A DNA stretch of 64,000 nt, taken from positions 172,833,827-172,897,826 of the forward strand of contig OY986435.1 of assembly GCA_963920525.1 (NCBI GenBank), read 5' to 3'. This DNA is from Dichetophora obliterata. Lineage: Eukaryota > Arthropoda > Insecta > Diptera > Sciomyzidae. Under the pieces are notes generated by a model, which did not search any database, was not told the origin of the DNA, and worked only from the letters and a program-made list of their open reading frames with translations. Each line of letters starts with the position of its first letter. Within the stretch, counting starts at the first letter, position 1. Made by a program: the position numbers and the translations under genes. Of the stretch, positions 21,743 through 33,227 are shown piece after piece.

Positions 21743-23037
21743 TAGTGTCCGATCGAATATTCGGTTTCGGTTACGGCCAGTTTCGGCAAATTTTTGTCAG
21801 TTTCGGCCATATTGAGGCCGAATAGCAGAAACTCGCCGAAACTTTTCAAGAATGGCGACAACTCTAATTTTTAATTTTTGTTTGCAGATTATATAAATTT
21901 TGGCCTCCTAACTCCAAATTGTAGGCCGCTTGCAATTGGTTTAGAGGTTAGAGGCCTCCAAAGTTGGAAAAATGGCCTACAAATCTTGCTATTTTTTTAA
22001 ATTTTTCAACAAAACTACACTTTATGGACCTCATAAGAAAGGTAGTTTAAGTATTCAACAGGGTATCAAAAATGAAAATCCATTCATAACTTTTAGAGAT
22101 ATAAAAATTTTTAGTGTTGTGCTTTCGTAAAAAGGAAACCACTAGTTTTTCAGACAAATTGTAAATATAAGGATAGGTACATCTTAAAAAGTTATGAATG
22201 GATTTTCAGGTTTGATACCTCGTTTAATAGGTACTAGTATTACCTTTATTTTGATAATTCGGAACACAAAAAAAAAAACCGCAAGATTTGTAGGCCATTA
22301 TTGCAACTTTGGAGGACTATAACTTCTAAACTAATTGCGAATGGCCTGAAATATTTCCAGATTTGGATTTAGGAGGTTAAAATTCGTATAATTCAACAAA
22401 AAAAAAAATATTAAAAAGAAGAGTTGTCGCTATTCTTGAAATATACCAAAATTTCTTGCATCAGTCATTTAATTCAAATATATAAATTTGGTTTAATAAA
22501 AATATTTTCAACGCATTGTACAAAACAAAAATTATGAATTCGTCTATTATTTGATTTATCGTGTTAACGCAAAACTTTTGGTTAATTTTATGCTTTCGAT
22601 ACTATCATTTTCGATTTTATCATCTCTATTGCAATTAATATTTAAGTTTTATAGGTACTGAAGCCAAAAATTGATAATTAAACTTCCGAACGAATTCTAT
22701 GTGTGTGGAATAAAGGAAAATAAAACGAAATATTTACATTTTTATAACACTAAACCTTAAAAAAAAACAGAAATACTTTATATTGTAGTTCTAAGAAAAT
22801 GTACGTTGTAGGTGTAAAAAAAAAATAAAAAATTATCTCATTTATTATTCTAGTAAACTTAAATAAATTGTTATAAAATAAAATATTCAAATAATACTTT
22901 TTTGTACTAGTAGCACTTTTGTTTCCTTTTAATAAAAAAATTCATTTGTTAAAACTTAAATTTTCATATTAATAACCAGTTTCGGTTTCGGCTGAATATT
23001 ATAAAATGGCCGAATATTCGGTTTCGGTGGGAAACTA
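21743..23037. mobile_element. hAT element with ATTCGGTTTCGG ends
   Basis: A perfect 8-bp duplication GTACTTAC lies on both sides (21735-21742, 23038-23045). The left end is TAGTGTCCGATCGAATATTC and the right end on the other strand TAGTTTCCCACCGAAACC; both are followed by repeated TTCGGTTTCGG/GGCCGAATATT motifs. Length 1295 bp including a nested palindromic MITE. No transposase recognised. Confidence 0.87.
21845..22440. mobile_element. Palindromic MITE nested in the hAT
   Basis: The arms starting TTCAAGAATGGCGACAACTC (left) and TTCAAGAATAGCGACAACTC (right, other strand) are inverted copies that continue with interruptions for about 200 bp, through the GCCTCCTAACTCC and TTGTAGGCC phrases. It forms a long imperfect hairpin with a central loop at about 22090-22210. 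No ORF. Confidence 0.78.
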
Positions 23038-23045
23038 GTACTTAC

Positions 23046-24203
23046 ATACGTAAACACATAACAATACACACCATCCACCTAAAGGCCATCACATCCCAGC
23101 TAGTCAATCGATACGAAAGCGGCACGTTTTATTACCATCTCGCTGTGTGTGTTCACACGTTTCTACTATTGAAAACAGTATGAAAACGGTACGTTTTACA
23201 TATGAAATGAAGATCCGTTAAGATATATGAAAAATGGTACAAAAAATACTTGCATAACGGTACAAAAACGTACCTTTGCAATGTTATGAAAAAGTAAGCA
23301 CTGAAGCGGACCGTTTCATTGTTACCAAATCATACACTGTGTGTGGTATAAAAACCTACCGTTTCAATAATATTCAAAAACTAATCCCCGATTTTAAATA
23401 AATTATAAAAAACTTTTATATTATGTTTCTAAGTCGTTGATTTATTTCTTAGTTTTTGTTGTATTTTCAAATTTTATAATTTTTCACATATGTATTTTTT
23501 TAAGATGCTTAGTAAGAATATAAAATCAAAAGAATCGACAAAAATGACAAAATTAGTAATTTTTAATAAGAACATAAAATTAAATAAACATTTCCATAAT
23601 GATTTATGATGCATTAATTCAATTTCTTCGCTTCCGCAATCACTTGCAAACTCATATAAATTGTAGTCATTTTTTGGAGGTATTTTAATTTTCCTTTTTA
23701 GGTATTTTAATTTGCATAGAATTAAATATTTCTAAAGTTCCCTTTTGATGCTTTTATTCAATGGCATTTTAATTTTTTATGTTAAACAATTATCACCTTA
23801 TTCACTTAGAGCAGAACAAATTATTTTTATTTAGCGGCAAAAATAAATGAACCAATATCCGGCAACTCAACTTCACAACTGAACTACTTTGATTTCAATA
23901 CAACATTCAATACATGTTTTAGAGTTTGATGGAGAACAGGTGGAAAAGAGAGATCATAAAAGACAAGAACGAACGACGCTAACGCATCCAGACATACATT
24001 TCAATTTAGTGCTTGAAAAATATAAAAAGGGACTTTAAAATTATATAGAGAACGGTTTAAAGGTACAAACACATGCCGTTTTCATTCCAGCAAATCAGCT
24101 ACTGCCGTTTTTAACTCCATTTTGCTGGAACAGTCAGTTTCATGGCTTGTTGGGATGTGTCCAACACATGACAACAATAATAATTATAAAAATATATCAA
24201 CAC
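23046..24203. other. No gene seen; possible degenerate element
   Basis: AT-rich intron. Phrases such as CGGTACAAAAACG recur, and ACATCCCA near 23091 faces TGGGATGT near 24151, but the inverted similarity is too short to call a transposon. Confidence 0.4.
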
Positions 24204-24206
24204 AAT

Positions 24207-24432
24207 AGGTCTGTTCCCGTAGTCGATTCAAGTAGCTTGAAGTTGCTTGAATGCTTTACTTTGAAGGTCAGGAGAGACCTATTAGGTCCTTTTAGGTCTG
24301 TTCCCGTACTAACTTCAATAAATTGTAATAGATTAGAGATATTCATTTTGCATGTTATTCCTCTCTCTCGAGCTTCAAAATAAAGCTTTCAAGTAACTTC
24401 ATTCTACTTGAATCTAGTACGGGAACAGATCT
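24207..24432. mobile_element. 226-bp MITE (AGGTCTGTTCCCGTA ends)
   Basis: Left end AGGTCTGTTCCCGTAGTCGA, right end on the other strand AGATCTGTTCCCGTACTAGA, continuing inverted for about 45 bp with ATTCAAGTAG. AAT flanks both sides; a TA duplication with a slightly shorter element is equally possible. An extra copy of the terminus (TAGGTCTGTTCCCGTACT) lies inside at about 24292, so the element may itself contain a second, truncated copy. Confidence 0.82.
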
Positions 24433-24758
24433 AATATTTTGAAAAAATTACGCAATAAAACCAAAAATATAACGTAAACAAAATACTGCACTAAAATTAT
24501 TTTCAATCCATTAAGCACTCTTTACACTTGTGCCGTTAGTTACCACACAAGCGTAAGCGCGAAAGCGAGTGCTATGTTACAAGTGCATTGCACAGAAAAA
24601 CAACACAACAACAACAACATGCGATGAATTGAACTAGTGCCAGTGACACTTTGTGTCCAATTGTGGCTACGGTACATTTTTCTTCCCCTTTTACTGTGAC
24701 TCTTTTATAGTCAAGAGTTTTTAAGCAATTATCTTTTGAGTTAAGGATATGAGTCTTA

Positions 24759-25048
24759 CAGCCCTATTCTGACAAAATAACACTTGTTACCCAGTACTTT
24801 TAAAATGTCTATGTGTTTGTTGTAATTTTTTTTTTAAAACAAAATTTGAAGATCAAAAAACAAAATTTTTAATGAAATTGTCACTATCTGAAAAGCAGGT
24901 GACAATTTTTATCAAAATTTATTATTTTTGAGCTTCAAATTTTGTTCTGAAATTAAAAAATTACAAGAAAGACATAGAAATATTAAAACTACTATGAAAA
25001 CTACTGTGAAAAAACAGTAACAATTGTTACTTTGCCTGAACAGGGCTG
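24759..25048. mobile_element. 290-bp palindromic MITE (CAGCCCTATTC ends)
   Basis: Termini CAGCCCTATTCTGACAAA and, from the right, CAGCCCTGTTCAGGCAAA are inverted and continue through GTAACA and a long A/T-rich arm. TA flanks both sides (24757-24758, 25049-25050). The whole element can fold into one hairpin. Tc1/mariner-type MITE by its target. Confidence 0.84.
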
Positions 25049-25370
25049 TAAACCTGGTTTAATTTTTAATAAATGTTTGAAGTTACTCATGAGTTATAAA
25101 AAGTTGACTTACATTTTTCAAAATTCTGACCCAAGGAAATGTTTTAATTCAATCGATTAAGTAATTTGGTGCATTTTTAGGTTCAAAAATTTTATTAATT
25201 TAAGGTAAATGAGATATCGTTCTCACCCCTCAAATTTATTAACAAATACCTCCGTCATTCAATGGGCGCGATCCGTTTGTACTGATGTGCATCCTTAGCA
25301 TACATACACATTGATCGCACAGTAATAGAGCAGGTCGTGTTGGTATAATTTGCAAAAAATCAAGACTCAT

Positions 25371-26020
25371 GCCCGGTTTCACCAACATTTATTTAACACT
25401 CTTTTACCTAACACGCTTTTAAAATTTAACATGATAGTAAATTTATTTATGTTTCACCAAAATAAAATTATGAGTTTTAACAAACACTCTGCTAGGACTA
25501 CGGTACAGTACGAATCAAAGGTGATTATCACATTTCTCGACGTTAATTGAAATAAATTTTTAAATTTTAATGATATTTAACATGGAAACAGCAAAACCAA
25601 AGAAATTACATGGCAAAAACTTCTTCCAGAAGGAAAACCGCGATCTTGTGGATCTAGGTTAGCCAATACAAGGCAACGTTGTAATGGCATATGAATAAAT
25701 TGAAATTGTGGACGTAATGTTAATATGTAATGCGTCACCCTTTCCACAATGTGTTAAACTGTTGGCTTAGAAACATTGAAGATATCTGCCACACATTACT
25801 AAAAGGATCCTGTTGAATTAATGAATCCTATTTGTTTTGTTTAGGAAATGTAAATTGTAAAAAAGTCGTTGTTAAATATTTTAAGTGAACAAAAACCAGC
25901 TTCTATTTCACTAGATAGCTTATGAGTCTGTTAACTTTAAAAAATCTGCTGAAACGGAATTTTTGCTGTTAAATATTAAGCAGACTGTTAAATATTTAAA
26001 AGAGCTTGGTAAAACCGGGC
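25371..26020 (-). mobile_element. PIF/Harbinger derivative (GCCCGGTTTCACCAA ends)
   Basis: Left end GCCCGGTTTCACCAACA, right end on the other strand GCCCGGTTTTACCAAGC; both continue with TTAAATATTTAACA-like subterminal phrases. On the minus strand at about 25640-25830 a frame reads VADIFNVSKPTV followed by HIVERVTHYILTLRPQF, matching the helix-turn-helix part of HARBI1-type transposases. The catalytic domain is absent. No clear 3-bp duplication was found, so the exact ends are slightly uncertain. Confidence 0.8.
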
Positions 26021-26021
26021 A

Positions 26022-26640
26022 TTAATTTTTAATATTTTTTTATCTTATTTCCATACAAAAACTTTGAAAATTCAAATAACTTAATTTTTATTTTTTTTTA
26101 ATTTCTTACAAAATTTTTTCAGAAGTTGTTTATTTCATAATTATAGCTTTAATATGTATAAGTTTTAAAAATTCTGACCATGAATGCAATCATTCAAATC
26201 TTTTCCAACGATATTTTGAAAGTGAGGATTGCTTTAGAAATAATGAAGATATTTCAATTGTAGTGAAAATAAATTTAAAAAAAAATAAAAAAAAGGCACG
26301 AAAAGCAGCTATTGCAAAACTTAAAAATTTTGGAAAAGCCTTTTTCGGCTTTTAATATCCAACAATTTTTTTTTTTTACAACTATTCTACCAGAAAATAT
26401 ATTAACGAAAAACATGATTTACGGAGGTTTTTTCAAAATGTTTTAGCTCAATGGCTATCGTGACAGCTAAAAATTTTTGGGAATCGTTATAAAATAGATC
26501 AAGGTTAATTTTAAGAGGGATGCAAATGCAACTTATTTCTAATTGAATTCGGGGCACCCTTATATAGTTACTTACATATATAACAAACTTAACTTAAAAA
26601 ATGAAATGAAACAAAAAATTGTACATTTTAATATTTTAAT
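26022..26640. repeat. Second copy of the 19180-20188 hAT interior
   Basis: From ATTTTTTTATCTTATTTCCA to the CTTACATATATAA region the sequence parallels 19290-20150 in the same orientation, sharing phrases such as GGCACGA, GGGAATCGTTATAAAATAGA and CAAGGTTAATTTT. It lacks the MITE found at 19820, so that MITE entered the other copy after the copies separated. The left part was lost at the Harbinger boundary. Confidence 0.74.
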
Positions 26641-26994
26641 TTTGAATAAAAAATAATATTCATCAAAACCCCCCATGAGTAAATCCTGGCTAAGGCTCTG
26701 TCCCCCTCTAATGTTTCTAGTTGGAACGTAAAATTTTGCTAATTCCAACAAATCTGGACAGTATACTCCGCCGTCAAGCAAATCTATTATGAACAAAAAA
26801 CTTTGGGTATTCCGCCTTTCAGATAAGCTTTGCCTGCCTAATAATTGACAACGCGCTTTGTAAGGCTTTGTGATGAAAAGCAAACTTAGTGAATTATTTG
26901 GATTTTTTCGACTCATTTTATCCCATATTCATAGTATGGACCCAAACAATACTCTACACTTTCGGAAAAAAAATCGACTTTAATCAAAAAACAA
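26641..26994. other. No gene seen
   Basis: Intron sequence between the hAT copy and the hexanucleotide satellite. Its open frames have no recognisable domain. Confidence 0.4.
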
Positions 26995-28660
26995 GTTACT
27001 GTTACTCCTATTGTTACTGCTTCTGTTACTCTTACTGTTACTGGTACTGTATTGTTACTGTACTGTTACTGTTACTGTACTGTTACTGTTACTGTTACTG
27101 TACTGTTACTGTTACAGTTACTGTTACTGTTACTGTTACTGTCACTGTTACTGTTACCATTACTATTGCTGTGAATGACAATGTAAATTTTAATTCATAA
27201 TTGTCAAAAAAATTTGTTCCATCTCCTAACATATTTTTCTCTCAAAAATTAATAAAATTTAGCTTGAAAACGATGTTGTTAACAGTAAACTGTTACTGTT
27301 ACCATTACCGCTACTGTTACCATTATCGCTACTGTTACCATTACCGCTACTGTTACCATTACCGTTACCGTTTATATTACTATTGCCGCAACCGTTATTT
27401 TGAGTGTTACTGTTATTGTTACTGTTACTGTTACCGTAACATTACTGTTACTGTTACTATTACTGTTACCGTTAACTTTACCGTTAGTTTTACTGTTACT
27501 GCTACTGTTACTGTTACTATTTCAGTTACAGTTCCAGTTACTGTGAATGACTATGTAAATTTTGATTCATATTTGTCTAAAAATTTCGTTTCATCTCCAA
27601 ACATGTTTTTCTCTCAAAAATTGACAGACTTAAGCTTGATAAAACGTCAGATTGATGTTGCTAACAGTGACCCGAAATATTTTTATGTTATTTAGGAAAG
27701 ATTTGAAATAACAAAAGCAATTGGCTTTATAAAAATTTTAGGGCGCCATCATATTTTTAATATTTTTAGGTTTCAAAAACAAAATATTGCACTACTCGTA
27801 TATAGTTTTATTTTATTCTTTTATGCTCTTACTGTTACTGTTGTTGTTATTATTATTCTTATTTTTATTTTTACTTTTACTGTTACCGTTACCGTTACCG
27901 TTACCGTTACCGTTACCGTTACCGTTACCGTTACCGTTACCGTTACCGTTACCGTTACCTTTACCGTTACCTTTACCGTTACCTTTACCGTTACCTTTAC
28001 CGTTATTGTAACTGTTACTGTAACTGCTACCGTTACCATTCCCTTTATCGTTACTGTTTATGCTCTTACTGTTACTGTTATTGTTATTGGTACTTTTATT
28101 TTTACTTTTACTGTTACCGTTACCGTTACCGTCACCGTTACCTTTACCGTTACTGTAACTGTTACTATTACTGCAACTGTTACTTTTACTATTACTGTTA
28201 CTGTTACTGTGAATGACAATGTAAATTTTAATTCATAGTTGCCTTAAAATTTCGTTCCATCTTAAGAGCTTAAGCTTGATAAAGTGTAAAAACTGATGTT
28301 GCTAACAGTAAAAAGTTACTGTTATATTTACTTTGAAAAAAAAAGTACCCAAAAGCAACCGGCTTTATAAAAATTTTAGGGTGGCAACATATTTTCAATA
28401 TTTTTAGGTTTCAACAACAAAATATTGTTTTACTCGTATATAGTTTTATTTTATTATTTTATGCTCTTACTGTTACTGTTATTGTTATTGGTACTTTTAT
28501 TTTTACTTTTACTGTTATCGTTATCGTTACCGTTACCGTTACTGTAACTGTTACCGTACCCTTTATCGTTACAGTAATTGTTACTGTAACTGTTACTGTT
28601 GCTGTAACTCTTACTGTAACTATAACTCTTACTGTAACTGTAACTGTTGCTGTAATACTG
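26995..28660. repeat. TTACTG/TTACCG hexanucleotide satellite with spacers
   Basis: Four blocks of 6-bp repeats (about 26995-27172, 27288-27545, 27828-28213, 28465-28660) consist of TTACTG and TTACCG variants. The purest run is TTACCG at about 27874-28000, which passes into a 12-bp TTACCTTTACCG alternation. The blocks are separated by related single-copy-like spacers: a TGAATGACAATGTAAATTTT unit occurs after every block (27171, 27543, 28211, 28660) and a second unit with TTATAAAAATTTTAGGG precedes blocks 3 and 4. So the array has a higher-order organisation. Open frames here (VTVTVT or LPLPLP proteins) are artefacts of the repeat. Confidence 0.92.
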
Positions 28661-28789
28661 TGAATGACAATGTAAATTTTAATGCATAGTTGTCTAAAAA
28701 TTTCGTTCCATCTCCTAATATATTTTTCTCTCAAAAGTTAACAAAACTTAGCTTGATAACGATGTTGCTAAAAGTAAACTAACAAGTTA

Positions 28790-30879
28790 TTAAAAAATAA
28801 GTAAATGTAATAAAAAAAATATCAACAAAAGCATGAAAGAAAAATAGTTTAATTCTCCCGTGCAAGCACAAAACGTAGTAAACGCCATTCCTAGGATTTT
28901 CTCTTTATGATGAAACTTAAATATGAATTTTTTACTCTATATAAAACAGTCACTCACTATTCTTTCGATGTATAGTTCTTGAGATATTGGACTGTCTAAA
29001 CAAAGTATGCACATTCTATGTTTTGATATTGTAAATTTGGTTTTTTTATATTTTCAAAAAGGTTTACAAAACAAAGTAAGTAATTTGATACTATATTTAA
29101 GAAAATATTTTGCAATAATTTCAAGAGTGATTATCAAATTTAGAGCATTTTTGATACTTACTATCATTTTAGGTATATTGGCTTAGACAACAATTATAAA
29201 GGGCAAGGCAAAAAATACAAAAATTCAGTTTTCTCAAAACTAAGAAAATGGAGATACTATGTTTTGACGTGCGGGACAATTGTATTCATCCTAATATTTA
29301 TTCAAAACTCTCAAGTCACAACTTTTTTTAAGTATGCTATAAGAGTTCGTTAACTACATCATTTAACATAAATAAACATCAAAAACTGGATTACATCATA
29401 ATTACTCTTAACATTGTATAGATTTTTTTCCGGATTTACTGCGACTTAATTGCAACAGCATAAGAACTTAGTACAATAATGAGTTAATAATTAAACGTTA
29501 AAAAGCCATTGAATTTTCATAATCGTCATCACAAATCAGGTCTTTGTCATTGGTTTTGATTTCCACCGACAAGCTGGCTATTAGCTTTCTTATGAAGGAC
29601 GTCATTTGTAAAGCAGTAAATGGCGGTAAGTTGAAAACAACATAAAACAAAACATGAAAAAATTTTCTTTTAAGTTACACAGAAAAAAAAAACATAATTC
29701 AAATAAAAATAATTATTATAAACTTAAATATAAGAATTCATTACAATTTTCATTGTTACAACAATTAATTAATCATGTTAACAAAAATATTGCTTTTATT
29801 AATTTTAGCTTAGTAAAAGAAAAAGAAGAAACAAATAAGATTATTCAGAAATGTTATATTGGAATTGCAAAATTTCACCTTTAAAGTCAATATTTTTTTA
29901 ACTTAGGCCTTTTTTATTGAAACTAATAACGAAATTTTTCCTAAGTAGAACTCTTCTAACACGAGCAGTCTTTCAACTCGTTTCGCTGTAATATTTCTAA
30001 TATATCCATGTTACACAAAAAAATAGCTTTTAATTAAACAAGTTCGCTCGTACTTTCTGAACTAGTTTCAAAATGACAACAAAGGTAGATCTGGAGATGG
30101 AGATATTTTTGTTCGCAGTCGCAGTTGTTTGTATGTCGCCGAAAAATTCTCCTTCGTACACAATTGTATACTTAAATAGGAGACTTCGTAAGACTGTGTA
30201 TGCACAAGCTCGGCCAAAGTCCTTTCAAAGGCTAAATTTTTTTAAATATTTTTGATTTCAACTCGAACCTTTAAGAAGACTCAGTTCTTTACTTACTCCG
30301 CTAACAGCAGTAAAATTTTGAGTATCAATTGTTCATATAAGTTACTCAAGCTTCTGCTTCGTCGTTTCATTGTTCAAAAAAATTCTACTCTTAAATCAAC
30401 AACTTTGTTGCCAGAAAATTACAACTCTAATGCAGTCAAGTTAAAATTATGTTTATTGAGAGTAAAACAAATATACGTAAGAAATGCAAAATATACTTAA
30501 AAATTAGTCTACAATTCTTGAATTAACGATTTTTTTCTTGGTGTACATAAAAATAGAATTTATAAAACTGATTTTTAAAAATAACGCACTTTAGTAAGCG
30601 TTAAAGATAAATGACGACTTCGCTTGGTTGTCAGCAATAAACGCAATGACTTACATAATGTTTGTACATTTTTCAAAATCAGTCAAAGTGTCTTAGAGTG
30701 CGGTTGCAAAGAAGCAGTTGCCGGTTCAAGCTGATACCTATAATGTTTTAAGTAAGCATCACAAATCATATCTTGGAATGACTTGTCGCTTCAACTTCTT
30801 CTTTACTACTTTAAGATCAGTGCTTTTGATGAATAATCAAGATGAAACTTGACACATGAGCGAGTGACACTTGAAATAC
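28790..30879. other. No gene seen: long AT-rich intron stretch
   Basis: Two kilobases of AT-rich sequence. The short ORFs (for example 29654-29884 and 30073-30255) are low in complexity or without family signature. An ACACAGAAAAAAAAA phrase at 29677 is too simple to name an element. Confidence 0.45.
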
Positions 30880-30887
30880 ATTGCAAG

Positions 30888-33219
30888 CAAGGGCGTAGGC
30901 AAGATGAAAAATAGGGGGGGGCGGAAAGACCTTATACCCTTTTTTAACCATATCTTTCATTCATGCATTTTACAAGCCAATGAAAATAGTTAAAAATGAA
31001 TGTATGTTGACTTATTACCTGATGCTTTTGGTAAAATATAAATGGGAAAAATATTTTTAACTCATGTGTATTAAACAAACGCAAGCCAAGAGATCAAAAA
31101 AAGCTACATATATTGAATTCAGGCTAAATTAATTTTAAAATATGTTATCGATTAAAAATTGACTCTAAATTAAATTAACAAAAATTTACAAAAACTCAAA
31201 CGAAGGAAAATAAAACAAAATAATACAAAAAATTGAAGTAAAGTAATAAAACAAGAATTAAGGTGCAAAAACACAAATTAAGAAATACCAAGACCACTGC
31301 CCTAACTCAGAGTTAGCGCTGCTAACCATGTGGCAGCTCTGGTTAACTTGATATGTCACTCTGGTTATAGTTAAAAATCAATAACCGTTTGCTACGATTC
31401 ACGTATCATTGGAAATAGCCGAGCGGGTAAACACTGTGCCTTTTATTTTTTAGGTATTTAAAATTTGAAACTTTTTGTGTGATCCGATATAGTGTCGAAA
31501 AAACGGAAGTGGAAAATATTTTGAAGCAGTTTCATACTGGCAATTCCCACAATTATTCCGTTACTACTGATACTCATACCTCCAATATAAACGGTATTAA
31601 AAACGGTTAATTTAATTTTTATACAAAACGGAAAAATTAAATAAAAATGTTCATATTACAATGTAGGTAAGATTTCAATTTTTGAAAAGACATAAGAAAA
31701 CGCCGAGACATGTAAACTTAATTTTCGATCGTAGAATTTAGCGGAGTACTCCGTTTTTCCAAATCAGATCAAAATCTCGAGATATTTAGATTTTTGATTT
31801 TTGTCCTTCATTTGAAAACAAAATCTAAAGTTTCGTAACAATTTCTTTTTAATGTCTTTTCAAAAATATTGATTTTTCAAAAGTTACGCAATTTCGCTTT
31901 TCTTCCATTTTGACCAAATTTTAATGTAAAAAAATCTTAATCTTATAATTTATGTACTGAAATTAGTATTTTTATTTCATAAGAACATTAAATTCCGAAA
32001 GTTTAAGCAAAATCAGATGCAGTCAAAATTTTTGGTCTTCAAAAATAAGCGAAAAAAGCTAATAATGGGTTTAAACTTGATGAAAATGACTCTAAAGGCA
32101 ACTTAGGCCCTTATTATGAGTTGCTTTCGACGTTCGATCTTCGCTGGTTATCGAACAATGAGTATCGAAAGTTAAATTCTTATTATGAGCAGTGCAACCC
32201 TATCGAAATGTTCGTTGTTCATCGAAATTGCAGTCGAATAGGATTTTGCTTTCGATGCGATGCGTGCTGAGCAAAAATTGTTAAAAATTTAAGTATTTTG
32301 TGATTGTATTTTCCTTTTTAAAGACTAAGAACTAATATTGAACTGTTTTTGTAAATATTATGCAGATCTAAGCAACAAATCGCAGTTAGAAAACTGGTCT
32401 CATTTATGGAGGCAAACTTTGACTGCAAAGGATATTTGTTCCAAAGTTCAGGCGAAAAATAAATGGGAAGAACTCACGCCAGAATTAAATTGCTTGGGAC
32501 CACCAGTTAGAACAACAGCAAAGTGGCTAAAGATTAGCTAAAAAAAGCATTGCTCAACAGTTTTCTACTTCTAGCCAGTTCCGTCAAGCTTTATTTTATT
32601 ATTATTTTATTATTATATTGTTATTTTCGTCAAAGTCATAACTTTTTTGTCTTATTTTTTGCAATCAACTTTCAAACCAATCGTATTTAGTTGAAATAAA
32701 ACAACGATCACCTGATAGAAGTATACTACCGTGAACAAACAATATGAACGAAATTTACAATAGCGCTACTCTTTGTCGAAAGCACGTTATAATACCAAAT
32801 GCAAATTCGTTCGATCAGGCCTTTCGACTACAGTCGAAGATCGAACGCAGCTCATAATAAGGGCCTTAGTTTCAATGGCAAATATCTCGAGTTTTTGATC
32901 ACGACCAAAAAATTAGTTCACGTGTCTCGCATTTTCGTGTCTTTTTGACGTCCCGACAGTATTATATACTCCATGTAAATATGTAAGTTTTGAACTTTCC
33001 GTTTGAACGGTATAGATAAATTTCCAGTTAATATTAGAAATATACTAACCGGCTTGGACAAAATATACAATATCGCCTTAAAAATACTGATTTGGTTTTG
33101 ACTTTTTCAGCTCTAGTTTCGAAGAAAAACGTAAAACACACATTAAAAAAGGATCACAAATAGAAACTACTTAAAAATTCATCTATTAAATATCCCCCTG
33201 TCCCCTGCCTACGCCCTTG
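30888..33219. mobile_element. hAT element (CAAGGGCGTAGGC ends), long copy
   Basis: Termini CAAGGGCGTAGGCAAG and CCTGCCTACGCCCTTG are inverted; the 8-bp duplication ATTGCAAG is perfect (30880-30887, 33220-33227). Length 2332 bp, with a 760-bp Harbinger element inside. Its right subterminal region matches the 272-bp MITE at 2709-2980, so both are one family. No hAT transposase was recognised in the remaining ~1.57 kb. Confidence 0.9.
32106..32865 (+). mobile_element. PIF/Harbinger element with Myb/SANT-like ORF
   Basis: Ends GGCCCTTATTATGAG and CTCATAATAAGGGCC are perfect inverted repeats, flanked by TTA on both sides (32103-32105, 32866-32868), the TWA target of PIF/Harbinger. The plus-strand ORF 32338-32541 has the pattern KWEELTPELNCLGPPVRTTAKW, matching the Myb/SANT-like domain of the second protein that Harbinger elements encode. 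The transposase is missing. The ORF stops soon after the domain, so this is a deletion derivative. Confidence 0.86.
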
Positions 33220-33227
33220 ATTGCAAG

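Noticed and set aside
23088..24160. Possible transposon with ACATCCCA/TGGGATGT ends
   Set aside because: Only about 8 bp match well and no target duplication or relative could be seen.
26889..28734. Several ORFs encoding VTVTVT, LPLPLP or YCYCY repeat proteins
   Set aside because: They are translations of the TTACTG/TTACCG satellite and exist in several frames and on both strands.
29670..30550. ACACAGAAAAAAAA-type ends recalling INE-1/Helitron-like repeats
   Set aside because: The similarity is mostly poly(A) and no second conserved block was found.
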